Numbered from the stretch's first letter, positions 1 through 9,000 are shown. The stretch: 64,000 nucleotides of DNA from Congzhengia sp045635085 (GCA_045635085.1 JAZRBM010000005.1:1-64000), one strand, 5' to 3'. The notes: generated by a model not told the origin, from the sequence alone. Program-made: numbers and translations.

Positions 1-169
1 TATAAAGACTGTATAATCTGGACGCCAATCTTTTCATCATAGTCCTGCTTATGGTCAGGGCAAAAAACACTTCATCAGCTGCCCCTCTTTATGCAATAGT
101 TAATGTTTAATAATTTAATTTATCAAGACTCAAAAGTGCCCCCAAATTTATTATATAATTTTATCACAA
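1..169. other. Left-edge stretch, no gene assigned
   Basis: No complete gene is visible. On the minus strand a frame reading CPDHKQDYDEKIGVQIIQSL runs off the left edge and looks protein-like. The only well-placed start, an ATG behind AGAGGGG, reaches a stop after six codons in another frame; removing one T from a run of six would join the two frames. It could be the start of a gene with a homopolymer error, or chance. No family is recognised. Confidence 0.25.
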
Positions 170-196
170 ATGATTGAAATAATCAATGCTAAAAAC

Positions 197-225
197 AAAA
201 CCTCCGATGAAACTTCGGAGGTTTT
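197..225 (-). terminator. Intrinsic terminator downstream of rhaA
   Basis: A perfect 11-bp stem (AAAACCTCCGA / TCGGAGGTTTT) with a 7-nt loop is followed on the minus strand by GTTTTT. It is placed to end the transcript that comes from the dat-like/rhaA genes. Confidence 0.75.
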
Positions 226-239
226 ATATAAAGATGAAT

Positions 240-420
240 CTAAAGTTTGTGATATGTTGTATGGATATTTTGATAAATTTTCTGCTTTTCAGGCAAGACA
301 AAGCGAAAAGCACCGCAGCAATTTTCAAACTCCGTTTCCCCTGCGTCTATAATCTCTCCATCAACACACAGTCTCATATTTTCATCCAGTGGAGTTATTT
401 TGATTTTTGAAAATTTAAAA
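240..420 (-). pseudogene. Remnant of a lipid-kinase-like C-terminus
   Basis: After the rhaA stop codon, another minus-strand frame stays open for about 60 codons to a TAG. It includes MRLCVDGEIIDAGETEF followed by GAFRFVLPE. This resembles the C-terminal end of diacylglycerol kinase/YegS family proteins, where a VDGE segment is followed by a strand ending in FIVP. No catalytic domain or start codon is present, because rhaA occupies the upstream sequence. I infer a decayed 3' fragment left by a rearrangement. The family match is from memory of the motif and is uncertain. Confidence 0.4.
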
Positions 421-421
421 G

Positions 422-1672
422 TTATGATCTCTTCTTTAAAACTTCTTTTTCATAGAGTTTTACATCGTCAAACCACTCTCTGTCGCATTTTGTGTCACAC
501 TGTCTGCAGTACTCGTCCCAAACATCTCCAAACGGCATTGTCTTCATCTCATCCTGAATAACCTGTAGTTCGGTAAGTTCATTATTATTTTGAAGACTCA
601 TAAGTAATTCATTTGGTGTACAAAGCGCATTAAGAAGCGCCTTTTGCCAATTTCTAAAGCCCATTGTCCAGGCAGAAATTCTGTTAATACTTGCATCAAA
701 GTAATCAAGAGCCATATACACTCTGTCGAGCGCGTCACATCTTACGATTTCTTTTGCCATTTCTTTGGTTTCGTCATCAAACAAAACAACATGGTCGCTG
801 TCCCAACGAATAGGTCTTGTTATATGTAAAGCTATTTCAGGGAAGAAACATAACAGTGCAGGTATTTTATCTGAAACAACCTCAGTTGGATGATAGTGTC
901 CGTTATCCATTAAAGGAAGACATCCTTCGTGAGTTGCAGCAAATGTAAGTGCAAATTCTGCACTTCCCGATGTAAACGCTTCAACACCGATACCAAACAC
1001 TTTTGATTCAACACAAGGTTTAACAAGATTTCTGTCAAAAGGCACGGATAAGATTTCTTCGATTGATTTTTTGTATCTCATTCTTGGGCCTAATCTGTCA
1101 GCAGGAATATCTTTGTATCCGTCACCTGTCCAGATGTTCATAACACAGGGAACACCGGTCTTTTCTGCAAAATACTGCGAAATTTTAACGCAGCATTTAC
1201 CATGCTGAACCCAGAATCTTCTTGTTTCTTCATTAGGACTTGAAAGTGTCAAACCGTCTTTTACCTTAGGGTGTGAAAAGAACGTGGGATTAAAATCTAT
1301 ACCCATATTTCTTTCTTTTGCAAAATCAACCCACTTCTTAAAATGCTTTGGTTCTAATTTATCTCTGTCAACAATTTTACCATCTTCAAAAATGGCATAG
1401 CAAGCGTGAACATTCAGTTTTTTCTTACCCGGGCAAAGCGACATAACCTTATCCATATCCTGCATCAGTTCATCAGGTGTTCTTGCTCTTCCCGGATAAT
1501 TTCCTGTTGCCTGTATTCCGCCGGTTAGGGGCCCTTCTGTATCAAATCCATTAACGTCATCTCCTTGCCAGCAATGAAGAGACACCGGGATATTTTTTAA
1601 ACTTTCAATCGCAATATCAGTATTAACACCTATTTTAGCATATATTTCTCTGGCTTCTTTATAACGCACCAT
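422..1672 (-). CDS. rhaA: L-rhamnose isomerase
   Basis: Converts L-rhamnose to L-rhamnulose in the cytoplasm. The 416-residue length is typical of RhaA, and the protein carries the family landmark HCWQGDDVNGF near residue 33. Probable metal ligands are present: Glu222/Glu231 (ESKVFGIGVE), Asp256 with His259 (MDNGHYH) and the RWDSDH segment near residue 290. The ATG follows AAGGAG by five bases. It lies 17 bp after the transaminase-like gene and probably shares its transcript. No rhamnulokinase, aldolase or rhamnose regulator is in the window, so its physiological substrate is not confirmed by context; related aldose isomerases can be promiscuous. Confidence 0.93.
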   Translation of the reverse strand: MVRYKEAREIYAKIGVNTDIAIESLKNIPVSLHCWQGDDVNGFDTEGPLTGGIQATGNYPGRARTPDELMQDMDKVMSLCPGKKKLNVHACYAIFEDGKIVDRDKLEPKHFKKWVDFAKERNMGIDFNPTFFSHPKVKDGLTLSSPNEETRRFWVQHGKCCVKISQYFAEKTGVPCVMNIWTGDGYKDIPADRLGPRMRYKKSIEEILSVPFDRNLVKPCVESKVFGIGVEAFTSGSAEFALTFAATHEGCLPLMDNGHYHPTEVVSDKIPALLCFFPEIALHITRPIRWDSDHVVLFDDETKEMAKEIVRCDALDRVYMALDYFDASINRISAWTMGFRNWQKALLNALCTPNELLMSLQNNNELTELQVIQDEMKTMPFGDVWDEYCRQCDTKCDREWFDDVKLYEKEVLKKRS

Positions 1673-1689
1673 TTTAACTCCTTATTATT

Positions 1690-2580
1690 TTATAAAACTT
1701 TTTCTGTTTCTTTTAAATAATCTTCTACCAGAGCATCCTGTATTTTTCTTAAAAGTTCAGGCGCCTTACCACCCACAGCAATATTGTCAATATGAGTTGC
1801 AACTATACAGAAATTAGAACTCGATGAGAGCATAATTTCATCAGCATTCATTAAAAATTCAAGAGAGAACGCCTCCTCCTTAACAGGAATATCCAATTGG
1901 TTGCATACCTTTATCAGGTTTTTTCTTGCAATACCGGGGAGAACAAGATTATCAAGTGGCGCGGTATATAAAACCCCGTCCTTAATACAGTGAACATTAG
2001 TATGAGCACCTTCTGTAACTCTGTTTTTTATACCGTCCGCTTCTTTTCTGTACATAACACATTCTTCTGCACCTGCTCTTTTTGCAGCTTCTGAAGCTAA
2101 TACATTAGGTAAAAGGCAAAGTGTTTTTATATTACACATATAAAAGCGTATGTCCTCATAGGAAATAAGTTTATCCCTACGGTATATATCAGCTAATTTT
2201 CTTGGAGTAACTGTTACCCAGAGATTTGCCTTTTCTCCTTCAGGAAAAATATGATTACGCGGAATATTTGCTCCTCTTGTAATCTGCCAGTATAAAAAGG
2301 TTTCACCGTTTGTATTACTTGTGTCAACTTTTGAAACAAGCTCTGTAAGCAATGACTTTAGTTCGTCCTTGGTATACGGAATTTCTATTTGTACTAAAGC
2401 TGCTGAATTATAGAAACGGTCGATATGATCATCAAGGCAGTAAATTACCCCGTTTCTTGTTGCTGTTGCATCATAAACTCCGTCTCCAAACCAACAAACT
2501 CTATCACTCATCGGAATGGTAACATTTTCTATTAAATCATATTTTCCGTTATAATATCCAAGGTTTTTCATTAATTCCAT
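1690..2580 (-). CDS. Class IV aminotransferase, D-amino-acid transaminase-like
   Basis: A PLP enzyme of fold type IV, 296 residues. NIKTLCLLPNVLASEAAKRAG near residue 150 resembles the D-alanine transaminase region around the PLP lysine (LKTLNLLGAVMANQEA in Bacillus), and VTEGAHTNVHCIKDG matches the VTEGSSTNV signature. GYYNGKY and FGDGVYDATATRNG at the N-terminus are also Dat-like. It would exchange amino groups between D-alanine or D-glutamate and 2-oxo acids. Branched-chain aminotransferase is the main alternative, but the KTLCLLPN and TEGAHTN segments favour Dat. The ATG follows GGGGGC. The next gene downstream is rhaA, with no obvious shared pathway. Confidence 0.75.
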   Translation of the reverse strand: MELMKNLGYYNGKYDLIENVTIPMSDRVCWFGDGVYDATATRNGVIYCLDDHIDRFYNSAALVQIEIPYTKDELKSLLTELVSKVDTSNTNGETFLYWQITRGANIPRNHIFPEGEKANLWVTVTPRKLADIYRRDKLISYEDIRFYMCNIKTLCLLPNVLASEAAKRAGAEECVMYRKEADGIKNRVTEGAHTNVHCIKDGVLYTAPLDNLVLPGIARKNLIKVCNQLDIPVKEEAFSLEFLMNADEIMLSSSSNFCIVATHIDNIAVGGKAPELLRKIQDALVEDYLKETEKVL

Positions 2581-2638
2581 TTTTAAAGCCCCCGCTTTAT
2601 TATCATCTGGTGACTGTCTGCACTAGACGCGACAAAAA

Positions 2639-2662
2639 GCATCAATATTCATATTTTGATGC
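2639..2662 (-). terminator. Intrinsic terminator after the MBL-fold gene
   Basis: GCATCAA / TTGATGC pair around an AT-rich loop; on the minus strand the stem is followed by TTTTTG. It separates the MBL-fold gene from the transaminase-like gene. Confidence 0.6.
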
Positions 2663-2678
2663 AAATTGCAGATATATG

Positions 2679-3485
2679 TTATGCATCATTTTGTTCTCTT
2701 TTAATTATTTCGTTATAACAGCGTATGCACTCTGAGAGAAATCTCTTCCATTCGTTTTTATCTATAAACGGATTGATCGATTCCGTCATTCTAAGTGATT
2801 TTCCTACGGTATCATTATTTTCTACATGATTACCAAGGAAAATATCAACTTCTTTATCTATAAAACTTTCAATTGCCGGGACAAATTTTTCCCTTGTATC
2901 TGTAGAAAGGCCGTATTTGTCAAGAAATTGCCTTTTCATCGTATTCATGCCGACACCGCCATGCATGGCAGCTTTTAAGGTTTTTGTGCCATCTGTCACA
3001 TCAAAAAAGAGAGCCTTTGTACCAGGAGTGTGTCCCGGTGCATCCATACACAGAATCTTTGTATTGCCAAGTTCTATTATATCGTTATGCGAAATTAAAA
3101 CATCAGGTTCAAAAGCTTCGTAATATTCAGTACCCAGCTCCTTTGCCCAGGTTAAATCTACTGTTCCGTTTGCATATGTAAGATCTTCTTTTCCAATAAA
3201 GGTTTTTGCTCCCGTAAGCTCTTTTAAAGCTTTGGTTGCACCAAGGTGATCGTAATGGCCGTGGGTCATTACGATGTATTTAATATCTTTAATTCTAAAT
3301 CCAAGCTCACATATGTTGTTAATAACCAAATAAAGACTTTGCGGGAATCCCGGATCAATAACAATAAGTCCGTCACCGGTATCTATCAAATGAGTTGATG
3401 CAGGTTTTGTCCCCACAAAATAAAGATTACCAAAAATTTTAAAAGGCTTTACATAACCTTCCCACGGATGCACTATGCACGCCAT
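2679..3485 (-). CDS. MBL-fold metallo-hydrolase
   Basis: A metallo-beta-lactamase superfamily hydrolase of 268 residues. The zinc motif MTHGHYDHLGA (HxHxDH) is intact, DPGFPQ supplies an upstream loop, MDAPGHTPGTKALFF holds the third histidine and FLGNHVENN the last. The fold is that of glyoxalase II, lactonases and quorum-quenching enzymes, but nothing here fixes the substrate. I chose the ATG of MACIVHPW, about ten bases after AAAGG, over an upstream GTG that overlaps that site. A terminator follows, so it is probably transcribed apart from the downstream genes. Confidence 0.8.
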   Translation of the reverse strand: MACIVHPWEGYVKPFKIFGNLYFVGTKPASTHLIDTGDGLIVIDPGFPQSLYLVINNICELGFRIKDIKYIVMTHGHYDHLGATKALKELTGAKTFIGKEDLTYANGTVDLTWAKELGTEYYEAFEPDVLISHNDIIELGNTKILCMDAPGHTPGTKALFFDVTDGTKTLKAAMHGGVGMNTMKRQFLDKYGLSTDTREKFVPAIESFIDKEVDIFLGNHVENNDTVGKSLRMTESINPFIDKNEWKRFLSECIRCYNEIIKREQNDA

Positions 3486-3537
3486 TTTTTCACAACCTTT
3501 CACAAAATACTTTACTGTTTGTCTAATAATTTATTTT

Positions 3538-3834
3538 TTATGCTTTTTTATCAAGGTTTCTATTCCTGAAATAAAGTAAGAAATCTATAAAAACCATAAT
3601 AAAGTTTATAAGATAGAAAAACAAAACATACCAATTTGAAGCTAAATTGCTCATATATTTTTCGTTTATAGGTTTGCCTATTATTCCCATAATATAACCC
3701 AAAAGGATCAAGCATAAAAATCCAAGACTCTTTCCTTTAGCTGTTCTTGACTTGTATGACTTAATCACATTCAGCGGCCATGAAGCTCCAAAGCTGATAA
3801 TCATTATCATTTCAAATATTTCATAAATTTCCAT
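3538..3834 (-). CDS. SemiSWEET/PQ-loop family small membrane protein
   Basis: A 98-residue protein with three hydrophobic segments (about residues 5-20, 35-52 and 68-90), the size and topology of bacterial SemiSWEETs, which dimerise to carry sugars. PLNVIKSYKSRTAKGKSLGF after the first helix matches the PQ-loop pattern P-(Q/N)-x(3)-(R/K)-x-(K/R)-(S/T)-A-(K/R)-(G/D)-x-S. The usual Pro-Gln is Pro-Leu-Asn here. It lies between an MBL-fold gene and an alpha/beta hydrolase, which gives no further hint of substrate. Confidence 0.7.
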   Translation of the reverse strand: MEIYEIFEMIMIISFGASWPLNVIKSYKSRTAKGKSLGFLCLILLGYIMGIIGKPINEKYMSNLASNWYVLFFYLINFIMVFIDFLLYFRNRNLDKKA

Positions 3835-3909
3835 AATAATTCCTCTCTTTTAGATTTAGATATTTTTTGCCAGCAATTTACATCTTCTTAAAAGGAAAAA
3901 TATTCATTT

Positions 3910-4632
3910 TCATTTGCAGATGTCTTCAACAAATTCAATTATTGGTGTATTATCAATTAAGCCATGAGGATGATGTCCGCAATTTTCTTTAGCTATCACA
4001 ACAATCTTTCCATTGTTTTTACGATAGTATTTTTCAAGCATTTTTCCGTTCTCGTCATAAGGTACGACATTATCTGAATCGCCATATACCATTATGACAG
4101 GAATGTTGTTTTCAAGTAGTAAATGCATTTTATCAACAGGGTTTTCTCTATAATTAATCAGGTCAATCAAAGTCATTCCCGTCGCATTTATAAACTCTTG
4201 CATAAAGTTGACCTCTGCCTTGCCTATGCCTGCCGGACAAGACAAAAAATTCATAACAGGAGCATCCAGATAAAGTGCGTATACATAATCGGGGTATTTT
4301 GCCGCAAATTTAACGGCTATGAGACCTCCACAGCTCATACCTACAGGGACACATTTTTTATTAAGACCATATTTTTCATGCAGATATTCTGCAAAATCTT
4401 TTTTACGGTCAATATCTTCATCCAAACACCAGCGTGTGACATTTTTTACATAAGCCACGTGCCATCCCCGTTTAAGCATTTCAATCTCAAACTCAGGGAA
4501 ATTATCAAAATATTCAGTTTTGATAAGCCAGTTTTTATCTTTATTTGGCTTTTCGGGAAAAATAAGTATTGCATCATGTCCATCAAAGCTAAAATCAATT
4601 CGTTTAAATCCATTCCATAAAGTTTCTTTCAT
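3910..4632 (-). CDS. Alpha/beta hydrolase
   Basis: A 240-residue serine hydrolase with the alpha/beta fold. The nucleophile elbow is GMSCGGL, with either the Ser or the following Cys in the Gly-x-nucleophile-x-Gly position. An acid candidate is in MVYGDSDNVVP and the histidine in NCGHHPHGL near the C-terminus. YLDAPVMN follows the elbow as in lysophospholipase/prolyl-oligopeptidase-like esterases. No signal peptide is seen, so it acts in the cytoplasm. GGAGG sits eight bases before the ATG. The substrate is unknown. Confidence 0.75.
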   Translation of the reverse strand: MKETLWNGFKRIDFSFDGHDAILIFPEKPNKDKNWLIKTEYFDNFPEFEIEMLKRGWHVAYVKNVTRWCLDEDIDRKKDFAEYLHEKYGLNKKCVPVGMSCGGLIAVKFAAKYPDYVYALYLDAPVMNFLSCPAGIGKAEVNFMQEFINATGMTLIDLINYRENPVDKMHLLLENNIPVIMVYGDSDNVVPYDENGKMLEKYYRKNNGKIVVIAKENCGHHPHGLIDNTPIIEFVEDICK

Positions 4633-4678
4633 ATCAGAAGCCTCCTGTTTTTTATATGTTCTAACAAGTCCAGTACAA

Positions 4679-4714
4679 CTTGTTATATTATATTGTGCTG
4701 CATCTTGTTATATT
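4679..4714. repeat. Two 11-bp direct repeats upstream of the hydrolase gene
   Basis: CTTGTTATATT occurs twice, 25 bp apart start to start, in the roughly 200-bp gap between the M20 peptidase and the hydrolase gene, about 50-80 bp upstream of the latter. The spacing could suit a regulator, but no gene product can be tied to it. Nothing else stands out in this gap. Confidence 0.4.
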
Positions 4715-4841
4715 GCATCTGCAACGGTAAAACTTTTGCACAATTTATCTTCTTTTTTGTGTCGATATGTTTTCATTCATAAAATCATATAGTAAGGTAA
4801 CCGAGTCCTTTTAATATATAATTCAGATAAGAACCAGAATG

Positions 4842-5990
4842 TTAAATACAATATATCAAAGCAGCAATTCTTTTTGCAGATTCAACCAATGAATCCAATT
4901 TTATATATTCATTTGTAGAATGAATATTGCTGCCTTCTGTGCCAAGATTATCTACACAAGGAATTCCGGATTGAGTGATATACGCCGCATCAGAGCCACT
5001 CAAACAAGCTCTTCTTTTCAAAACCGGCAGTCCATTTTCTTTATAAATTTCATTCATACGTTCAAGAAGCTTTATGTTCTTATCACAAAGCATCATAGCA
5101 GGACGATAGCTAATTTCTTTTAATTTGCAAATGCAACCTGAAACTGTTATTTTTTCTGCTATTTCGTTAACTTTTTTCTTCACTATTTCTAATTCATCCT
5201 CTGTCGAAAAGCGTATATCTGCATAGAACGTACATTCTTCTGCAACAGTATTTGGAGCCGTTCCACCCTGAATCACTCCGCAGTTACAAGTTATCCCGGC
5301 GGCATCTTTCATTTTTTCAAGTTCAATAATCTTAAACGCCGCCTCAGCAATAGAATTGGAACCTTCAGTGCAACACGATGAATGCATCGCCTTTCCGTAT
5401 ATTGTAAAACTGTATCTTAATATACCTTTACGCTCTAAAACTGCAGTGTTTCCTTTAGTCCCCTCTAAATTTAAAAACGCAATTGAATTTTTTGCCTTTT
5501 TGGATATATATTCAATTGTTTTTTTGTCGCTTGTGGAGCTCCCGTTTTCCTCATCGGATTGTAACAGAAGATAAACAGGCCGCGACTTAAAACCACACTT
5601 TTCAAGCGCATCCATTGCCATAACAGCTGCAACAATGCCTCCCTTACAATCCATCACTCCCGGTCCATACATATTTTCTGAATCTCTCTTTACCGCAGGT
5701 ATACCAAAGCTACCTACCGGATGCACTGTGTCCATATGTCCAGAAACACATACCGGCTCTTTGTCAGCATTAGCATTTAAAGCGATGCAAATCACATTTC
5801 CCGATATTTTTTGTTCAAAAACATCCACCTGCCAATTATGACTTTTTGCTATTTTTAAAAAATATGCACCAACATCATCCACGCCCTTTTTAAAAGTCGT
5901 CGGACTTTCTATGTTGCATACGGACTCCAATACATTTAGATACTGTTCATTCAGTCCTTCAATTGTCTTAAATAATTTTTCACATATCAT
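4842..5990 (-). CDS. M20 family metallopeptidase
   Basis: A zinc-dependent exopeptidase or deacylase of the M20 (ArgE/DapE/CPG2) family, 382 residues. The metal-binding landmarks are in order: SGHMDTVHP near residue 85, GPGVMDCKGG with the bridging Asp near 115, DEENGSST near 145 with the catalytic Glu pair, and a C-terminal NIHSTNEY histidine. The dimerisation domain lies in the middle. I chose the ATG of MICEKLF because AAGGAG lies seven bases before it; an upstream start would bury that site. The transcript leader carries a probable c-di-GMP-I riboswitch and terminator. Glutamate carboxypeptidase or aminoacyl-peptide cleavage are both possible. Confidence 0.82.
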   Translation of the reverse strand: MICEKLFKTIEGLNEQYLNVLESVCNIESPTTFKKGVDDVGAYFLKIAKSHNWQVDVFEQKISGNVICIALNANADKEPVCVSGHMDTVHPVGSFGIPAVKRDSENMYGPGVMDCKGGIVAAVMAMDALEKCGFKSRPVYLLLQSDEENGSSTSDKKTIEYISKKAKNSIAFLNLEGTKGNTAVLERKGILRYSFTIYGKAMHSSCCTEGSNSIAEAAFKIIELEKMKDAAGITCNCGVIQGGTAPNTVAEECTFYADIRFSTEDELEIVKKKVNEIAEKITVSGCICKLKEISYRPAMMLCDKNIKLLERMNEIYKENGLPVLKRRACLSGSDAAYITQSGIPCVDNLGTEGSNIHSTNEYIKLDSLVESAKRIAALIYCI

Positions 5991-6139
5991 AATAATGCTC
6001 CTTGTATTCAAATAACAAATTGATGAAGTTTAGTATTTATTGATTTTTCAATTAGATTATTATACCACAAATCCCTAAAATAGTCAATTTTTTTCACAAG
6101 TTTTACGAATTTATTTTATGCTAAATACATATACAAAAA

Positions 6140-6172
6140 AGTTGCAATGATAAGAGTCTTATCATTGCAACT
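6140..6172 (-). terminator. Terminator, probable riboswitch expression platform
   Basis: A perfect 15-bp stem (AGTTGCAATGATAAG / CTTATCATTGCAACT) with a 3-nt loop, followed on the minus strand by TTTTTTG. Its 5' arm shares GTTGC with the 3' end of the adjacent aptamer-like sequence, so the two structures would compete. About 150 bp downstream is the M20 gene. Confidence 0.75.
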
Positions 6173-6250
6173 GGACTAACATGCTGCGAAACTTTAACCT
6201 CTTTGCTTTGCGTTACCGGTTTTCGCCAATTTTGCTAGATATTTACTTAC
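6160..6250 (-). ncRNA. Probable c-di-GMP-I (GEMM) riboswitch
   Basis: Read on the minus strand, GCAAA is followed by an ATTGG-CGAAAA-CCGGT hairpin, then ACGCAAAGC and AGGTTAAAG, and later ATGTTAGTCCAGTTGC. This follows the GEMM-I order GCAAA, GAAA-capped hairpin, ACGCAAAGC, receptor hairpin and a closing UAGCC/GGUUGC strand. The tetraloop receptor side and P1 are degenerate, so I am not certain. It lies between a broken diguanylate cyclase gene and the M20 gene, and overlaps a terminator. Ligand binding would be expected to free GTTGC from the terminator and turn the M20 gene on. Confidence 0.6.
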
Positions 6251-6290
6251 AAGTTTGGTATACACGACGAACTGTATTTTTAAACCAAAT

Positions 6291-7240
6291 TTAATCTTTA
6301 GCAAATACCCAAAGAGTTTCATTAATATCATCTTTATTGTCTCTCAAGTTATATACGCTAAGTATTACGGTCTCGCCATTTACTTTTTTGTATGTAATTG
6401 TTGGGATTTTGCCTTCTACTATGTGCCTTTTAATTGCATCATAATTCAAAAAGCTCATAAGCGCTCTGTGAAAATCAGGATGCACAATTTCATCAATGTA
6501 CTTTGCCAAAAGCTTTGAGAAATTCTTCTCATTTTCGTTATATCCAAGGTAAGACGGCATCAAAATTCTGTGAGCACTGTCAGTTTCCAATGACACTCTG
6601 TAAATACCATTATAACGCTCTTTTAAAACTGATATCATGGTATCAATTTCTCTTATTCCTGTTTTAGTCTGGACATAATTATTGTCTTTGTCTTTGGATA
6701 AACTTATTTGTTCCTTGTTTTGGTAATATTGCGCCTTTGCCTCATACATTCTGATTTCTGCCTCACGCACCATTTCTTCGCAATTTGTATTCTGATTTCT
6801 GTATGACATACCAATAGCAACATTATATCCTTTAGGCTTTAGTTTTTCTATAAATGTGTCAACGCCATCTTTTATATGCTCCTGCTTTGAATCCTTTGCA
6901 AATACTAAGAACTCATCTCCGCCCATACGATAAATAGAGTGTCCAAAAAAACTTCTTTCAATGTGTTTGCAATATAGATAAGCATTTCATCGCCGGCAGC
7001 GTGGCCGTATTTATTATTTCTGATATGAAGTTTATTTACATCTATATAAATGCACGAAAATTCTTTTGGCTTTTCTTCGTCGATTTTTAAAATATCTTTT
7101 TTATAAGATACACGATTTAAAGCACCTGTAAGTGAATCTGTTGTTGCGGCAAGCTCTGTTTTGTTTAATATTAGGCAATATATTGACGTGTACGCTAAAT
7201 ATACTATTAAAAATATCAGTCTATTTTTCCGGCAGACCAT
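6291..7240 (-). pseudogene. GGDEF diguanylate cyclase, frameshifted
   Basis: The coding sequence is split into two frames at a run of seven T (minus strand). The upstream part holds one membrane helix and the start of a GGDEF domain (TDSLTGALNR, YIDVNKLHIRNNKYGHAAGDE). The downstream part opens at YRMGGDEFLVF and continues into a PAS-like C-terminal domain. Adding one T restores a continuous reading (VFFGHSIYRMGGDEF). The N-terminus is also short: one helix where homologues usually carry a sensor domain, with a poor ribosome site. I read it as decayed, though a homopolymer sequencing error cannot be excluded. Its product would have made c-di-GMP. Confidence 0.8.
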
Positions 7241-7305
7241 AACTTTTCTTCTAAAACTATATTTTATGAATCGTTCTTGATAAAAACATTTCCAAAATTA
7301 CAAAT

Positions 7306-7338
7306 ATAGCGTCATAGTTTTTTAAACCATGACGCTAT
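7306..7338 (-). terminator. Terminator after groEL
   Basis: ATAGCGTCAT / ATGACGCTAT form a 10-bp stem 18 bp past the groEL stop; the minus-strand tail is ATTTGTAATTTT, a modest U-tract. Confidence 0.6.
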
Positions 7339-7356
7339 GAACAATCAATTATTAAA

Positions 7357-8985
7357 TTAGAATCCCATTCCAGGCATTCCGCCGCCCTGAGGCATTGCAG
7401 GTGCTTCAGGTTCCGGTTTGTCAGCAACTAAGCTCTCCGTTGTAAGAACCATTGCAGCAACTGAAGCCGCATTCTGAAGAGCTGAACGTGTAACCTTAGC
7501 AGGATCAACGATACCTGATTTTAGCATATCAACATATTCTTCTGTTAAAGCGTTAAAACCAATGAAATCTTCTGCATCTCTTACCTTTTCAACTATAACA
7601 GAGCCTTCAAGACCTGCGTTTTTCGCAATTTGCTTAACTGGCTCATCTAAAGCCTTTAAAATGATCTGAACGCCTGTCTTTTCATCACCTGATAAAACAT
7701 CTAAAAGGCTTCTTACTGCTTTTGTTGCATTGATGTATGTTGTACCACCACCGGCAACGATACCTTCTTCAACAGCAGCCTTTGTGGCAGCCAGAGCATC
7801 TTCAATACGAAGCTTCATTTCTTTCATTTCTGTTTCTGTTGCTGCTCCAACTTTGATAACCGCAACACCACCAGCCATTTTAGCCAGACGTTCCTGAAGC
7901 TTTTCTTTGTCAAATTCTGATGTTGTTTCCTGAATCTGTGTTTTAATCTGAGCAACTCTTGCTTTTATTTCTTCAGGGTTACCAGCACCATCAACAATAA
8001 TTGTATTTTCCTTTTGAATCTTTATCTGACGAGCGCGACCCAGCTGTGAAATTTGTGTTTCTTTAAGGTCTAAACCTAACTCCTCTGTGATAACCTCGCC
8101 GCCAGTTAATATTGCTATATCCTTTAACATTTCTTTTCTTCTGTCACCAAAACCAGGAGCTTTAACTGCAACACAAGTAAATGTACCACGCAATTTGTTA
8201 ACCAAAAGTGTAGCCAGAGCTTCGCCTTCTACATCCTCTGCTACTATAACTAGCTTTTTGCCCTGATTTACAATCTGCTCTAAAATAGGAAGAATATCCT
8301 GAATGTTAGATATTTTTTTATCTGTTATTAAAACATAAGCGTCATCTAAAACAGCTTCCATCTTATCTGTATCTGTAACCATATAAGGCGAGATATATCC
8401 ACGGTCAAACTGCATTCCCTCTACGACTTCTGAATAGGTTTCTGCTGTCTTTGACTCTTCGACTGTAATAACGCCATCGTTAGTAACTTTATCCATAGCG
8501 TCAGCAATAAGTTCGCCGATTTTTTCATCAGCTGCTGAAATTGCGGCTACTCTTGCAATATCTTCTTTACCGTTAACCTTAACGCTTGAAGAGGTTATAA
8601 ATTTAACAGCTTCATCAACTGCTTTCTGGATGCCCTTTTTAACAATCATAGGATTTGCGCCGGCTGCAATGTTCTTTAATCCTTCGTGGATTATTGCCTG
8701 AGCTAAAAGTGTTGCTGTCGTTGTACCGTCACCTGCAACATCATTTGTTTTTGTTGCAACTTCTTTAACGAGCTGCGCTCCCATATTTTCAAAAGCATCT
8801 TCAAGTTCTATTTCCTTTGCGATTGTTACACCGTCATTTGTAATTAATGGCGCACCAAACTTTTTATCTAAAACTACATTTCTACCCTTAGGGCCCATTG
8901 TAACCTTAACTGTATCTGCCAAATGATTAACGCCGCGTTCTAAAGCTTTTCTCGCTTCTTCACCATAAATAATATTCTTTGCCAT
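7357..8985 (-). CDS. groEL: Chaperonin GroEL
   Basis: The 60-kDa chaperonin that folds proteins in an ATP-driven double ring with GroES. At 542 residues it has the normal length, with ATP-site motifs TMGPKGRNVVLDKKFG and GDGTTTATLLA, and the conserved Gly-Met-rich tail ending GGMPGMGF. GGAGG lies nine bases before the ATG. It follows groES by 15 bp and ends at a terminator, so the two form a complete bicistronic heat-shock operon under the upstream CIRCE element. Confidence 0.99.
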   Translation of the reverse strand: MAKNIIYGEEARKALERGVNHLADTVKVTMGPKGRNVVLDKKFGAPLITNDGVTIAKEIELEDAFENMGAQLVKEVATKTNDVAGDGTTTATLLAQAIIHEGLKNIAAGANPMIVKKGIQKAVDEAVKFITSSSVKVNGKEDIARVAAISAADEKIGELIADAMDKVTNDGVITVEESKTAETYSEVVEGMQFDRGYISPYMVTDTDKMEAVLDDAYVLITDKKISNIQDILPILEQIVNQGKKLVIVAEDVEGEALATLLVNKLRGTFTCVAVKAPGFGDRRKEMLKDIAILTGGEVITEELGLDLKETQISQLGRARQIKIQKENTIIVDGAGNPEEIKARVAQIKTQIQETTSEFDKEKLQERLAKMAGGVAVIKVGAATETEMKEMKLRIEDALAATKAAVEEGIVAGGGTTYINATKAVRSLLDVLSGDEKTGVQIILKALDEPVKQIAKNAGLEGSVIVEKVRDAEDFIGFNALTEEYVDMLKSGIVDPAKVTRSALQNAASVAAMVLTTESLVADKPEPEAPAMPQGGGMPGMGF

Positions 8986-9000
8986 TATTAAGTACCTCCG

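Noticed and set aside
186..410. Plus-strand frames over the rhaA terminator
   Set aside because: They cross the terminator hairpin, lack ribosome sites, and the opposite strand has a more protein-like frame.
6140..6172. Simple terminator for the GGDEF gene only
   Set aside because: It can serve that role, but its 5' arm overlaps the aptamer-like sequence and it lies in the leader of the M20 gene, so a riboswitch platform explains more.
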